Assembly (NCBI RefSeq): GCF_000203915.1
Contig: NC_008390.1
Location: 930,001-994,000 of the forward strand
Reading direction: 5' to 3'
Source: Burkholderia ambifaria AMMD
GTDB taxonomy: Bacteria > Pseudomonadota > Gammaproteobacteria > Burkholderiales > Burkholderiaceae
DNA: 64,000 nucleotides
The notes under the pieces were generated by a model. It saw only the letters and a program-made list of their open reading frames with translations, had not been told where the DNA came from and made no database searches. Made by a program: the position numbers and the translations under genes. Of the stretch, positions 45,445 through 54,082 are shown piece after piece. The number at the start of each line of letters is the position of its first letter. The stretch's first letter is position 1.

Positions 45445-46728
45445 ATGAATCCTCGTCAATCCAAATACGCGCGAGCGACGCACCAGACCATCGTCATGAG
45501 CGAAACCACGCCTTCCCCGGCCGGTCTGACCGGCACCCCTTCCGCGTCTTCCCGTTCCCCCCGTTCCGATCCGGCACACGCGCCGGAGGTACCCGCCACG
45601 CAGTCCTCCGTCGCGCAGGCTGCCGCGGCCGAGGATGTCGCGGCGGACGGCGCATCGCCGGTCACGGCGGCGTCGGAGCCGGGCGCCGCGGGCACGACGC
45701 CCGCTGCCGAATCCGCTTCCGAACCCGCTTCCGAACCCGCTGCTGAACCCACTGCCGCGCCAAAAGCCGGTGCCGCGCCGCCCGGTTTTGGCGCGCAGCC
45801 CGATTTCGACACGCCGCGCCCGCCGCCCGCGAGCGCGCAGAATGCGCCGCCGGCTTACCTGAAGAACAGCGACACGCCATGGTCGGTGTTCGGCCGGATC
45901 GTCGCGGCACGTGCGCGCCGGCTGTTCGACCGCGCCGGCCAGCGGATCACGCAGCGCACGTTGCGTATCGGCGTGTCGGCGCGGATCTTCCATCCGGAGC
46001 CGGGTGCGAAGGGGTTGCGCGGCAAGACGCTGCAGTATCTCGAGGAATCGATCGCGCACTGGGTGATGTCGCGTGACGTGCTCGTGTTCATGATTCCGAC
46101 CGTCGGCCACCAGGGGATGCTGCACCCGAGCAACATCCGCCTGCGCGACTACGCGAAGCATCTCGACGGCCTGCTGCTGCAAGGCGGCGCCGACGTGTCG
46201 CCGCAAACCTACGCGGCATCCGATGCGCGCCCCGAATGGCCGGGTGACCGCGTGCGCGACATGTACGAGCTCGAGCTGTTTCACGAGTTCGTCGAGTCCG
46301 GCAAGCCGGTGCTCGGCGTGTGCCGCGGCTGCCAGCTGATCAACGTCGCGTTCGGCGGCTCGCTGTACCAGGACATCGCGACCGACGTGCCGACCGCGCA
46401 TCCGCACGTGAGCGAGCATTACGACCAGCATCGCCATTCGATCCGCTTTCCCGACTCGTCGACGCTCGCGAGCATGTTTCCCGGGCGCAGCGAAGCGATC
46501 GTGAACTCGATCCACCATCAGGCGATCCGCGATCTCGGCCGCGATCTGAACATCGAGGCCGTGTCGGCCGGCGACGGGATCATCGAAGGCATCCGCTACC
46601 GGCGCGCGCCATTCGTCGTCGGCGTGCAATGGCACCCCGAGTTCCATCGCGCGGGCGGCTCCGAGCTGCTCGACTGCACGCCGCTGCTCGACGCATTCCT
46701 GCGCGCGGCACGCGAAACGCGCCTGTAG
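45445..46728 (+). CDS. Peptidase C26 / gamma-glutamyl-GABA hydrolase-like protein
   Basis: A 427-residue protein with a class-I glutamine-amidotransferase fold from about residue 175 on. The nucleophile is in L-G-V-C-R-G-C-Q-L-I-N-V-A-F-G-G, and the His-Glu of the triad in V-Q-W-H-P-E-F. These match PuuD-like gamma-glutamyl hydrolases. It is unusual for a non-conserved N-terminal region of about 150 residues rich in Ala, Pro, Ser and Glu, with tandem S-E-P-A/A-E-P repeats encoded near 45712-45765. The start could instead be the ATG at 45496. No polyamine genes are adjacent, so the substrate is uncertain. Confidence 0.85.
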   Translation: MNPRQSKYARATHQTIVMSETTPSPAGLTGTPSASSRSPRSDPAHAPEVPATQSSVAQAAAAEDVAADGASPVTAASEPGAAGTTPAAESASEPASEPAAEPTAAPKAGAAPPGFGAQPDFDTPRPPPASAQNAPPAYLKNSDTPWSVFGRIVAARARRLFDRAGQRITQRTLRIGVSARIFHPEPGAKGLRGKTLQYLEESIAHWVMSRDVLVFMIPTVGHQGMLHPSNIRLRDYAKHLDGLLLQGGADVSPQTYAASDARPEWPGDRVRDMYELELFHEFVESGKPVLGVCRGCQLINVAFGGSLYQDIATDVPTAHPHVSEHYDQHRHSIRFPDSSTLASMFPGRSEAIVNSIHHQAIRDLGRDLNIEAVSAGDGIIEGIRYRRAPFVVGVQWHPEFHRAGGSELLDCTPLLDAFLRAARETRL

Positions 46729-46841
46729 CCGGCGCTCGCATCGCGTCGCAGGCAGGCCGGCCGCATCCCGTAAATTCGAGATGCGGCCGTTTCGTTTTGA
46801 ACGATAATCGCGACTCCCGATTCGTTCGCCGGAGTCTGACG

Positions 46842-47543
46842 TTGGTCTTCCGAAAATTTTCCCCCGCACGATGCGCAACGTGGATCGTTGCGATGGCCGC
46901 CTGCGTGCACGCGGGCGCAGCATGGTCGGCCGATGCGAGCGCGCCCGCTGCCGGTACGCGCCCCGCGGTGACGAGCCTGAGCGGCGATGGCGCGCCGGCG
47001 ACGGCGTCCCCCGCGTCCGCGACGGATGCCGCCGCGCAAGGCAACGTGGCCGAACTCACGCAGATGCTGCAAGACGGGCGGATCGTCGAGATGCGCACCA
47101 CCTACAACGGCAGCTATGGCGCGAGCCTGATGTTCGATCAGCGCGAGATGACGTATTACGTCGCGCTGTTCCAGGACAAGCATCTGTGGCGCGTGATCAA
47201 GTCGCAGGAGAAGAGCCGCGCGGAGATGGTGTACACGAACTTCGTCCAGCAGACGGTGCAGCTCGCGGACGTCGAGATCCGTCGCACCGAACTGCAGGCG
47301 CAGAAGACGTTCCTCGAACGCGTGATCGCGCTGCAGGCGAATCGCGCGCAGCAACTGCAAGCCGATCTGAGCGTCGCGCGCAGTCAGCAGGCCGAGGTCG
47401 CGCAGCGGCAGCAGTCGGCGCGGGAGCAGACGCAGGCGCTGCAGGTCGAGAAGCGGGCCGCGCAAGTGCAGCTGCGCGATCTGCAGGAGCAGGTGCGGCA
47501 ACTCGAGAAGCAGACCGAGACGGGGCTCACCGCGCACAAGTGA
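46842..47543 (+). CDS. Exported DUF2968 coiled-coil protein
   Basis: A 233-residue protein. I place the start at TTG 46842: CGGAG lies seven bases upstream, and the reading M-V-F-R-K-F-S-P-A-R then gives a proper signal peptide ending A-W-S-A-D-A. The ATG at 46893 would remove the basic n-region. The mature protein has a conserved segment (M-R-T-T-Y-N-G-S-Y-G-A-S-L, then Y-Y-V-A-L-F-Q-D-K). It ends in a long coiled coil of about 100 residues rich in Gln, Glu, Arg and Ala. Envelope protein of unknown function, followed by a strong terminator. Confidence 0.8.
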   Translation: MVFRKFSPARCATWIVAMAACVHAGAAWSADASAPAAGTRPAVTSLSGDGAPATASPASATDAAAQGNVAELTQMLQDGRIVEMRTTYNGSYGASLMFDQREMTYYVALFQDKHLWRVIKSQEKSRAEMVYTNFVQQTVQLADVEIRRTELQAQKTFLERVIALQANRAQQLQADLSVARSQQAEVAQRQQSAREQTQALQVEKRAAQVQLRDLQEQVRQLEKQTETGLTAHK

Positions 47544-47575
47544 CGATGCGAAGGACGGACCGAGAGAGACGAGCG

Positions 47576-47608
47576 AAACCCGGCGAAGCGATCTTCGCCG
47601 GGTTTTTT
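47576..47608 (+). terminator. Intrinsic terminator after the DUF2968 gene
   Basis: AAACCCGGCGAAG (47576-47588) pairs with CTTCGCCGGGTTT (47593-47605) around CGAT, with a T-run to 47608. Confidence 0.9.
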
Positions 47609-47620
47609 GTTGGGTGAGTG

Positions 47621-48316
47621 TCAGCGCGCGAACGCGTCAGGTGCGTCGGTCAGGCGGCGATGCGACAGTTGCGACGTCCAGTCGAAACCGGCGGCGGGCG
47701 CATGTGCCGAACGGGCAGGCGGCGTGCCGCGCAGCGCGTTGGCCATTGCGATCAGCGTGAGCGGATCGTCGAACGTGTCGCGTGCGTCCGTTGCACGTGG
47801 CGCCGGGGCGAGCCGATCGCGGGTGCCGGCGGTATCGCTCAGGACCGGAGGGCGTGCCGCCGTCTTGCGCGGGCCGTTTGCGTGATGGGGCGACGTCGGC
47901 AATACGATGCCGGTGCGCCGCACGCCGGACGTTGCCTTCGGGCGAAGCGATGCCGGTCGAACGGCGGCATGCCTCGTGGCCGGTGGTAACGCCGTCGCTT
48001 TCGCGACAGGCGCCGACTCCGTGCGCTGAAGCGAAGCGTTCGTCGACGCACCCGGCCGGACCTGGGCGACTTGCGCGCTTCCGGTCGATGAGGTGGCGTG
48101 ACCCGGCGCACCGTCGCTTATCCGGATCGCGGGCACCGGTGTGAAATCGGCAGGCGACTCGTGCGCGGCGATCAGCCAGCCGATGATGCCGAGCGCGCCG
48201 ATGCTCCAGCTGATTGCGAACATCGCACGCCGATCGCGACGGCTGCCCGCGATAGCGCGGCAACGCCGCCCGATAACGGTGGCTGATACGACCGCTGACC
48301 GGGCCGAAGCGGGCAT
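47621..48316 (-). CDS. Hypothetical single-pass membrane protein
   Basis: A protein of about 231 residues with one membrane helix near residues 33-50 ([19 protein letters not shown]). A long Ala/Pro/Arg-rich periplasmic region follows, and a short conserved-looking end ([26 protein letters not shown]). The start is uncertain: 48316 or 48223 are both possible and neither has a clear ribosome-binding site; the open frame reaches 48604. No family recognised. Confidence 0.45.
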   Translation of the reverse strand: MPASARSAVVSATVIGRRCRAIAGSRRDRRAMFAISWSIGALGIIGWLIAAHESPADFTPVPAIRISDGAPGHATSSTGSAQVAQVRPGASTNASLQRTESAPVAKATALPPATRHAAVRPASLRPKATSGVRRTGIVLPTSPHHANGPRKTAARPPVLSDTAGTRDRLAPAPRATDARDTFDDPLTLIAMANALRGTPPARSAHAPAAGFDWTSQLSHRRLTDAPDAFAR

Positions 48317-48823
48317 CGAGGCGGCGGTCGATGCCGGTGCAGTCAGAGGCTGCCAGTGGCACGCGCGGTGCGGTCGGTCGACGCTGATGCACGACGTGGT
48401 CAGTGTGGCGAGGCAGTATGTGCCGGGCCTAAATCTCCATTCGTGGCCGAACGACGGCATGTGATCGAGCGGTGCGACGCGAGGGCGAGCCAGCGCGCCT
48501 TGGACGGGAACGAGGGGCGATGGGGTCATGAGGGCGGTACGCCGTGCGACACAGGCAACCGTGCCGGCCGCGGCGCGGAAATGTCGTCGTCGCAAATCAG
48601 ACATTGTGGTCAGCCGGCGAACGGCGGTCGATCAGATCGATCTGATTTTGGCTGCCGTTTTGGGGCGACTCGTACGAGGCGCATGTCGCGACGACCATCG
48701 CAGGGGCGGCACAAGGCAAATGTCGGCTTGGCGTGGCATCATCCGCGAACCATGCCGGTGCGTCGCGCGTCATCCGATCCGTGCGGCGCGCCGATGTCGC
48801 GTCATCCGAATCGAGAGAGCAAC
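48317..48823. other. Intergenic stretch upstream of the citrate-type symporter gene
   Basis: About 500 bp between divergent genes. Frames cross it on both strands, but I see no product with a start signal. It should contain the promoters for the symporter and for the membrane-protein gene. Confidence 0.4.
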
Positions 48824-50119
48824 ATGTCCACAGCAACACAAGCCATCGCGCAGGAATCGAAAGTCCGCACCGTGTTCCGGGTCGTCAGCGGCAACTTCCT
48901 GGAAATGTACGACTTCATGGTCTATGGGTATTACGCGTCCGCGATCGCGAAAACCTACTTTCCGAGCGGCAACGCGTTCGCGTCGCTGATGCTGTCGCTG
49001 TCGGTGTTCGGCGCGGGCTTCCTGATGCGCCCGGTCGGCGCGATCGTGCTCGGCGCGTACATCGACCATCACGGCCGCCGCAAGGGGCTGATCCTGACGC
49101 TCGGGCTGATGGCGCTCGGCACGCTGACGGTGGCCGGGGTCCCCGGCTACGCGACGATCGGCGTGCTCGCGCCGGCGCTCGTGCTGCTCGGCCGGTTGCT
49201 GCAGGGCTTTTCCGCGGGCGTCGAGCTGGGCGGCGTGTCGGTCTACCTGTCGGAGATCGCGACGAAGGGCCACAAGGGGTTCTATACGTCGTGGCAATCG
49301 GGCAGCCAGCAGGTGGCCGTCGTGTTCGCCGCGTTTGTCGGCGTGCTGCTGAACCGCGTGCTGCCGGCCGAGGACATGAGCGCGTGGGGCTGGCGCATTC
49401 CGTTCCTGATCGGCTGCCTGATCGTACCGTTCCTGTTCCTGATCCGTCGTTCGCTGAAGGAAACCGACGAGTTCCTCGCGAAGCGTCATCGTCCGACGAT
49501 GGGCGAGATCATGCGTTCGATGCTCGAGAACTGGGGTGTCGTGATCGCCGGCATGGGGATGGTGATCATGACGACGGTGTCGTTCTACATGATCACCGCA
49601 TACACGCCGACGTTCGGCAAGGAAGTGCTGCACCTGTCGTCGCTCGACGCACTCGTCGTGACCGTCTGCGTCGGCCTGTCCAACCTCGTGTGGCTGCCGC
49701 TGTCCGGCGCGCTGTCGGATCGCATCGGCCGCCGGCCGGTGCTGATCGCGTTCACGGTGCTCACGCTGCTGTCGGCCTATCCGGCCGTGCTGTGGCTCGT
49801 GGCCGAACCGTCGTTCCTGCGGCTGCTGGCGGTCGAGCTGTGGCTGTCGTTCCTGTACGGTTCCTACAACGGCGCGATGGTCGTCGCGCTGACCGAAGTG
49901 ATGCCGGTCGACGTGCGCACCGCCGGCTTCTCGCTCGCATACAGCCTGGCGACGACGATCGGCGGCTTCACGCCCGCGATCTCGACGTTGCTGATCCACC
50001 AGACGGGCAACAAGGCCGCACCGGGGCTGTGGCTGAGCGTCGCGGCGCTTTGCGGGCTGATCGCGACGCTCGTGCTGTATCGCACGCGCGAGGCGCGCAA
50101 CCAGTACAAGGCGGCCTGA
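48824..50119 (+). CDS. Citrate/tricarballylate-type proton symporter (MFS)
   Basis: A 431-residue, 12-helix MHS-family transporter closely resembling CitA/TcuC. Features: [12 protein letters not shown] in helix 1; [11 protein letters not shown] between helices 2 and 3; [18 protein letters not shown] in helix 4; and S-D-R-I-G-R-R-P in the second half. The ATG at 48824 begins M-S-T-A-T-Q, preceded by GAGAGAG. No tricarballylate dehydrogenase genes are adjacent, so citrate or another tricarboxylate is equally possible. Confidence 0.9.
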   Translation: MSTATQAIAQESKVRTVFRVVSGNFLEMYDFMVYGYYASAIAKTYFPSGNAFASLMLSLSVFGAGFLMRPVGAIVLGAYIDHHGRRKGLILTLGLMALGTLTVAGVPGYATIGVLAPALVLLGRLLQGFSAGVELGGVSVYLSEIATKGHKGFYTSWQSGSQQVAVVFAAFVGVLLNRVLPAEDMSAWGWRIPFLIGCLIVPFLFLIRRSLKETDEFLAKRHRPTMGEIMRSMLENWGVVIAGMGMVIMTTVSFYMITAYTPTFGKEVLHLSSLDALVVTVCVGLSNLVWLPLSGALSDRIGRRPVLIAFTVLTLLSAYPAVLWLVAEPSFLRLLAVELWLSFLYGSYNGAMVVALTEVMPVDVRTAGFSLAYSLATTIGGFTPAISTLLIHQTGNKAAPGLWLSVAALCGLIATLVLYRTREARNQYKAA

Positions 50120-50193
50120 CGCCGCCTGCACCGCGCCACGTCGGGTGAAACAAGGAGCGCGCGGCGCTCCCTTTTCTCATCGGCTTTCGGAAT

Positions 50194-52032
50194 TCACGCG
50201 GCGCGCAGCGCGTCGGCGACCGTCGCCGCCACGTCGAGCCATTGTCCCGGTGCGGACTGGCGGGCCAGCCTGGCGTGCGGATACCACGGACAGTCGTCGC
50301 CGGTGAACCAGCGCCAGTCGGGCGCGAACGGCAGCATGATCCACAGCGGCTTGCCGAGCGCGCCCGCCAGATGCGCGACGGCCGTATCGATCGTGACGAC
50401 GCCGTCGAGCCGTTCGATCAGCGCGGCCGTGTCGGCGAAGTCGTTCAGCCCCCCGTCGAGGTGATGCACGCGCGGATGCGCGTCGACGCGCGCCCGTTCG
50501 TCTTCGTCGAGCGCGGGCTGCAGCACGACCCAGTCGATGTCCGGCAGCGCGAGCAGCGGTGCGAGCGCGTCGAACGGCATCGAGCGGTTTTCCTGTGCCT
50601 GGCGGCGCCCCGACCACGCGAGGCCGAACTTGCGCTTCGACTGGCCGCCGAGCGAGCCGCGAAAGCGCCGGCGCGCGCTGTCCGGCGCGTCGAGGTAACG
50701 CTTGCCCGCGACGATGTCGGACGGCTGCAGACCGAGCAGGAAAGGCAGGCTCATCAGCGTGCATGCGATGTCCGCGGCCGGCGGCTTCGCCGCGCCCTGG
50801 GCGACAAGCGTCACGCGCCAGCGCGTCGCCGCCGGCGCGAGTAGCGCGACGAGTTCCGGCTGCACTTCGAGCACGACGCGTGCGCAGCGCGCGCGGGCCA
50901 GCGGCACGAAGCGGACGAACTGCAGCGTGTCGCCGAAGCCCTGTTCCGCGCGGATCAGCAGCGTGCGCGACGCAATCGGCTCGCCTTGCCAGCGCGGCAG
51001 CGTGCCGCGCGGTGTCGCGCCCGGCGTGTCGTGACGCGTTTCGTACGCGGGCAGGCCGCGCGTGAAGTCGCCCAGCGTCAGCAGCGTGACCGCGCGGTGC
51101 AGTTGTGCGAGCTTCAGGTCGGGCGCGACGCGCAGCGCCTGGTCGAACGCGCGCAGCGCCATTTCGTGCGCGCCGAGTGCGTGATGCGCATTGCCGAGGT
51201 TCAGCCACGCGAGACTGAACGACGGATCGAGGCCGACCGCGCGTTCGTAGTAGGGCAGCGCTTCGCGCTGGCGCCCGAGCGCGCACAGCGCGTTCGCGAG
51301 CCCGAACAGGGCGAGCGGGAACGGCGGGTGCAGCGCGAGTGCGGCTTCGAACGCCGCAGCGGCTTCGCCGTGACGGCCGAGCGCCTCGAACGTGTTGCCG
51401 AGATTGAAGTGCGCGGCGACGAAGCGCGGCTGCGCGGCGATCGCCGCCTGGAAGTGCGCGATCGCGTCGTCGGCCCGGCCCATCGCGTTTAGCGCCATCG
51501 CGAGATTGTTGTGCGCGCCGGCATGTCCAGGCCGCAGCTCGAGTGCGCGATGGAACGCGGCGAGCGCATCGTCGTGACGGCCGAGCGCGTTCAGCGCGTT
51601 GCCGAGATTGTTGTGGATCGATGCGTCGTCGGGCGTGAGCCGAAGTGCGCGGCCGAACGCGTCGACGGCATCTTCGTGGCGCTGCAGCGCCGCGTACGCG
51701 TTACCGAGGTTGTAGTGCGCGAGCGGGAATTCGGGCGCGAGCGTCAGCGCGTTGCGAAACCGCTCGATCGCTTCGTCGAGCCGGCCAAGCGCCTTCAGCG
51801 CGTTGCCGAGATTGAGCTGCAGCGCGGCGTCGCCCGGGCGCAATTCGACCGCACGCCCGACGAGATCGGCTGCCTCCGCATGCTGGCCCTGCTGATGCCG
51901 CAGCACACCGAACAGATGCAGCGCGTCGGCGTCGGCGGGATTGGTGCCGAGCGCGGCACGATAGCCGTGCTCGGCCTCGGCGAGGCGGCCCGCGCGGTGC
52001 GCGGCGTACGCTCGGTCGAATGCGGAATCCAT
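50194..52032 (-). CDS. TPR-repeat protein with GT9-like glycosyltransferase domain
   Basis: A 612-residue protein. Residues about 5-340 are ten or so tetratricopeptide repeats of 34 residues (for example N-L-G-N-A-L-N-A-L-G-R-H-D-D-A-L-A-A-F-H). Residues about 380-610 resemble a glycosyltransferase nucleotide-sugar domain (A-E-Q-G-F-G-D-T-L-Q-F-V-R-F, then V-V-T-I-D-T-A-V-A-H-L-A-G-A-L-G). The layout is like eukaryotic OGT and bacterial SPINDLY-like proteins that modify proteins; the substrate is unknown. The start at 52032 (M-D-S-A-F-D) begins the first repeat. It is divergent from the FAD hydroxylase. Confidence 0.85.
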   Translation of the reverse strand: MDSAFDRAYAAHRAGRLAEAEHGYRAALGTNPADADALHLFGVLRHQQGQHAEAADLVGRAVELRPGDAALQLNLGNALKALGRLDEAIERFRNALTLAPEFPLAHYNLGNAYAALQRHEDAVDAFGRALRLTPDDASIHNNLGNALNALGRHDDALAAFHRALELRPGHAGAHNNLAMALNAMGRADDAIAHFQAAIAAQPRFVAAHFNLGNTFEALGRHGEAAAAFEAALALHPPFPLALFGLANALCALGRQREALPYYERAVGLDPSFSLAWLNLGNAHHALGAHEMALRAFDQALRVAPDLKLAQLHRAVTLLTLGDFTRGLPAYETRHDTPGATPRGTLPRWQGEPIASRTLLIRAEQGFGDTLQFVRFVPLARARCARVVLEVQPELVALLAPAATRWRVTLVAQGAAKPPAADIACTLMSLPFLLGLQPSDIVAGKRYLDAPDSARRRFRGSLGGQSKRKFGLAWSGRRQAQENRSMPFDALAPLLALPDIDWVVLQPALDEDERARVDAHPRVHHLDGGLNDFADTAALIERLDGVVTIDTAVAHLAGALGKPLWIMLPFAPDWRWFTGDDCPWYPHARLARQSAPGQWLDVAATVADALRAA

Positions 52033-52162
52033 GACGCGAAAACTGGCGGAAAGCGCGTATTTTCCCACACTGCGCGCGGGCGCCCCAGATTGGCCGGTCG
52101 GCATATGGCCCCGTCACGCGGAGCGGCGTAGACTTGCAGGATCGCGTGTCATCGAGGCGCTC

Positions 52163-53815
52163 ATGGCTGACACACTGCTCGACATCCCGCCCGTGCTGAT
52201 CGTCGGCGCAGGCCCGACCGGCCTTGCCGCCGCGATGAGTCTCGCGCGTGCCCGCGTGCCGGTACGCATCATCGACCGGCTCACCACGCCCGCGCCGTAT
52301 TCGCGTGCGATCGGCATCCAGGCGCGCACGCTCGAAATGCTGGAGCAGCATCGCGCGGTCGAACCGTTTCTCGTGCTGGGGCATCGCGCGCACGCGGCCG
52401 CGCTGCATGCGGGCGGCCGCGTGATCGCGCGGCTCGATTTCGATCCGCTGCAAACGCGCTATCCGTACCTGCTGTTTCTCGACCAGAGCATCACCGAGCA
52501 GCTGCTCGCCGAGCATCTGGCCGGCCTCGGCGTGACGGTCGAACGCGGCGTCACGCTCACGGCGTGCGACGCGGGCGGCACGTCGCTCGACGTGACGATC
52601 CGCGGCGCCGACGGGCGTGAACGATCGTTCGCGCCGTCCTACCTGATCGCCGCCGACGGCGCGCACAGCACGGTGCGCCATCTGCTTGGCCTCGGCTTCG
52701 CCGGGCAAGCGTTCGAGCAGACCTTCCTGCTCGCCGATTTCTCGGCGATACCCGACTGGCCGGAAGAGGAGATCCACCTGTTCACGACGCCCGACGGCAT
52801 CGCGGGGCTGTTCCCGATGGGCGGCGGCCGCTACCGGCTCGTCGCCGACCGGCCGCCGGGCGATGCATCTCCCGATGCGCCGCCACCGTCGCTCGCGCAA
52901 TGCGAGGCGATCGTGCGCGCCCGTGTCGGCGCGTCGATCGCGCCGAGCGACCTCGCGTGGTCGTCGTATTTCCGGCTGCACAGCCGGATGGTCGCCCGGC
53001 TGCGTCACGGGCGCGTGTTCTTCGCGGGCGACGCCGCGCACGTTCACAGCCCGGCAGGCGCGCAGGGCATGAACACGGGCATGCAGGAAGCGTTCAATCT
53101 CGGCTGGAAGCTCGCGCGCGTGCTTGGCGGCGGCACGCCGGAGCGGCTGCTCGACACCTATCACGCGGAGCGCCATCCGATCGAGCGTGACGTATTGCGG
53201 CAGACCGGCCTCGTCACGCAGATCGTCGAAGCCGATCATGGCGCGATGAAGCTGCTGCGCGATCACGTCGTGCCGCTGCTGGCGACGTTCGGGCCCGTGC
53301 GCGACGCGGTGCGGCGCACCGTCAGCGAGCTTGGCGTGCAATACCGGAAAAGCCCGCTCACGCTCGAGCGCGTGCTCGACGGCGGGCCGCGCGCCGGCGA
53401 GCGTGCGCCGGACGCGCTCGTACATGTGGTCGACGGGCCGCTCGGGCGGGCACCCGGCACCGCGCGGCTATACGACCTGCACGACCCGGCGAGCTTCACG
53501 CTGCTGTTGCTCGAGGAGCCGGCAGGCGTCGAAGCGGGCGATGCGAACGACGTGCCGCCGATGCCCGCGGATGCGCGGGCGCTCGCGCAGGGGCTGGAGC
53601 GGATCATGCCGGGCGCGGTGCGGATTTGGCGCGTCGCCGATGCCGAAAGCGACGGCGAGGACGGGCTGGCGCAGGCATACGGCCGCTCGCGGCCGTCGTT
53701 CTACCTGCTGCGGCCCGATGGTTACATCGCGGCGCGCGGCCGTACGGCCACCGACGCGAACGCGCTGCTGCGCCACTGCGAAAGCTGGTTCGCGGGCATG
53801 TCGCTGCCCGCGTAG
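52163..53815 (+). CDS. FAD-dependent monooxygenase (aromatic hydroxylase type)
   Basis: A 550-residue class A flavoprotein. Signatures: V-L-I-V-G-A-G-P-T-G-L-A-A-A-M (about 10-24), Y-L-I-A-A-D-G-A-H-S-T-V-R (D-G motif, about 163), and F-F-A-G-D-A-A-H-V-H-S-P-A-G-A-Q-G-M-N-T-G (G-D motif, about 290). A thioredoxin-like C-terminal domain ends R-P-D-G-Y-I-A-A-R-G. It is related to PheA/TfdB and to polyketide hydroxylases; the substrate is unknown. It is convergent with the formate dehydrogenase operon, the two stops 8 bp apart. Confidence 0.9.
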   Translation: MADTLLDIPPVLIVGAGPTGLAAAMSLARARVPVRIIDRLTTPAPYSRAIGIQARTLEMLEQHRAVEPFLVLGHRAHAAALHAGGRVIARLDFDPLQTRYPYLLFLDQSITEQLLAEHLAGLGVTVERGVTLTACDAGGTSLDVTIRGADGRERSFAPSYLIAADGAHSTVRHLLGLGFAGQAFEQTFLLADFSAIPDWPEEEIHLFTTPDGIAGLFPMGGGRYRLVADRPPGDASPDAPPPSLAQCEAIVRARVGASIAPSDLAWSSYFRLHSRMVARLRHGRVFFAGDAAHVHSPAGAQGMNTGMQEAFNLGWKLARVLGGGTPERLLDTYHAERHPIERDVLRQTGLVTQIVEADHGAMKLLRDHVVPLLATFGPVRDAVRRTVSELGVQYRKSPLTLERVLDGGPRAGERAPDALVHVVDGPLGRAPGTARLYDLHDPASFTLLLLEEPAGVEAGDANDVPPMPADARALAQGLERIMPGAVRIWRVADAESDGEDGLAQAYGRSRPSFYLLRPDGYIAARGRTATDANALLRHCESWFAGMSLPA

Positions 53816-53823
53816 CGGGGCGC

Positions 53824-54075
53824 TCAGGCGGAGACTGCGGCCGGCACGAGCGACGCGCGGTGCGCGGCGATCGCGGCGAGCACGATCGGCGCCGCGCGTT
53901 GGGCGGCTTCGCTCGACGGGTCGTCAAGCGCGGCGAGCAACGCACGACGCATCCGCGGTTCCCAGAAGCGCCGGATATGCTCGGCGATTCCGGTCAGCGC
54001 TTCTTCGCGATCGGGCATCGATTCGAAGAAAGCGCCGATCTGGTTGGCCATGTCGATCAGGTGTCCGTTGTCCAT
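53824..54075 (-). CDS. fdsD: Formate dehydrogenase delta subunit
   Basis: An 83-residue small subunit of the soluble NAD-dependent formate dehydrogenase. It begins M-D-N-G-H-L-I-D-M-A-N-Q-I-G-A-F-F-E and has H-I-R-R-F-W-E-P-R-M-R, the FdsD signature. It is thought to stabilise or help assemble the complex. It starts 7 bp after fdsA, the final gene of the operon. The fdsC (FdhD-type sulfurtransferase) gene, usually placed between fdsA and fdsD, is absent. Confidence 0.92.
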   Translation of the reverse strand: MDNGHLIDMANQIGAFFESMPDREEALTGIAEHIRRFWEPRMRRALLAALDDPSSEAAQRAAPIVLAAIAAHRASLVPAAVSA

Positions 54076-54082
54076 CGCGTCC

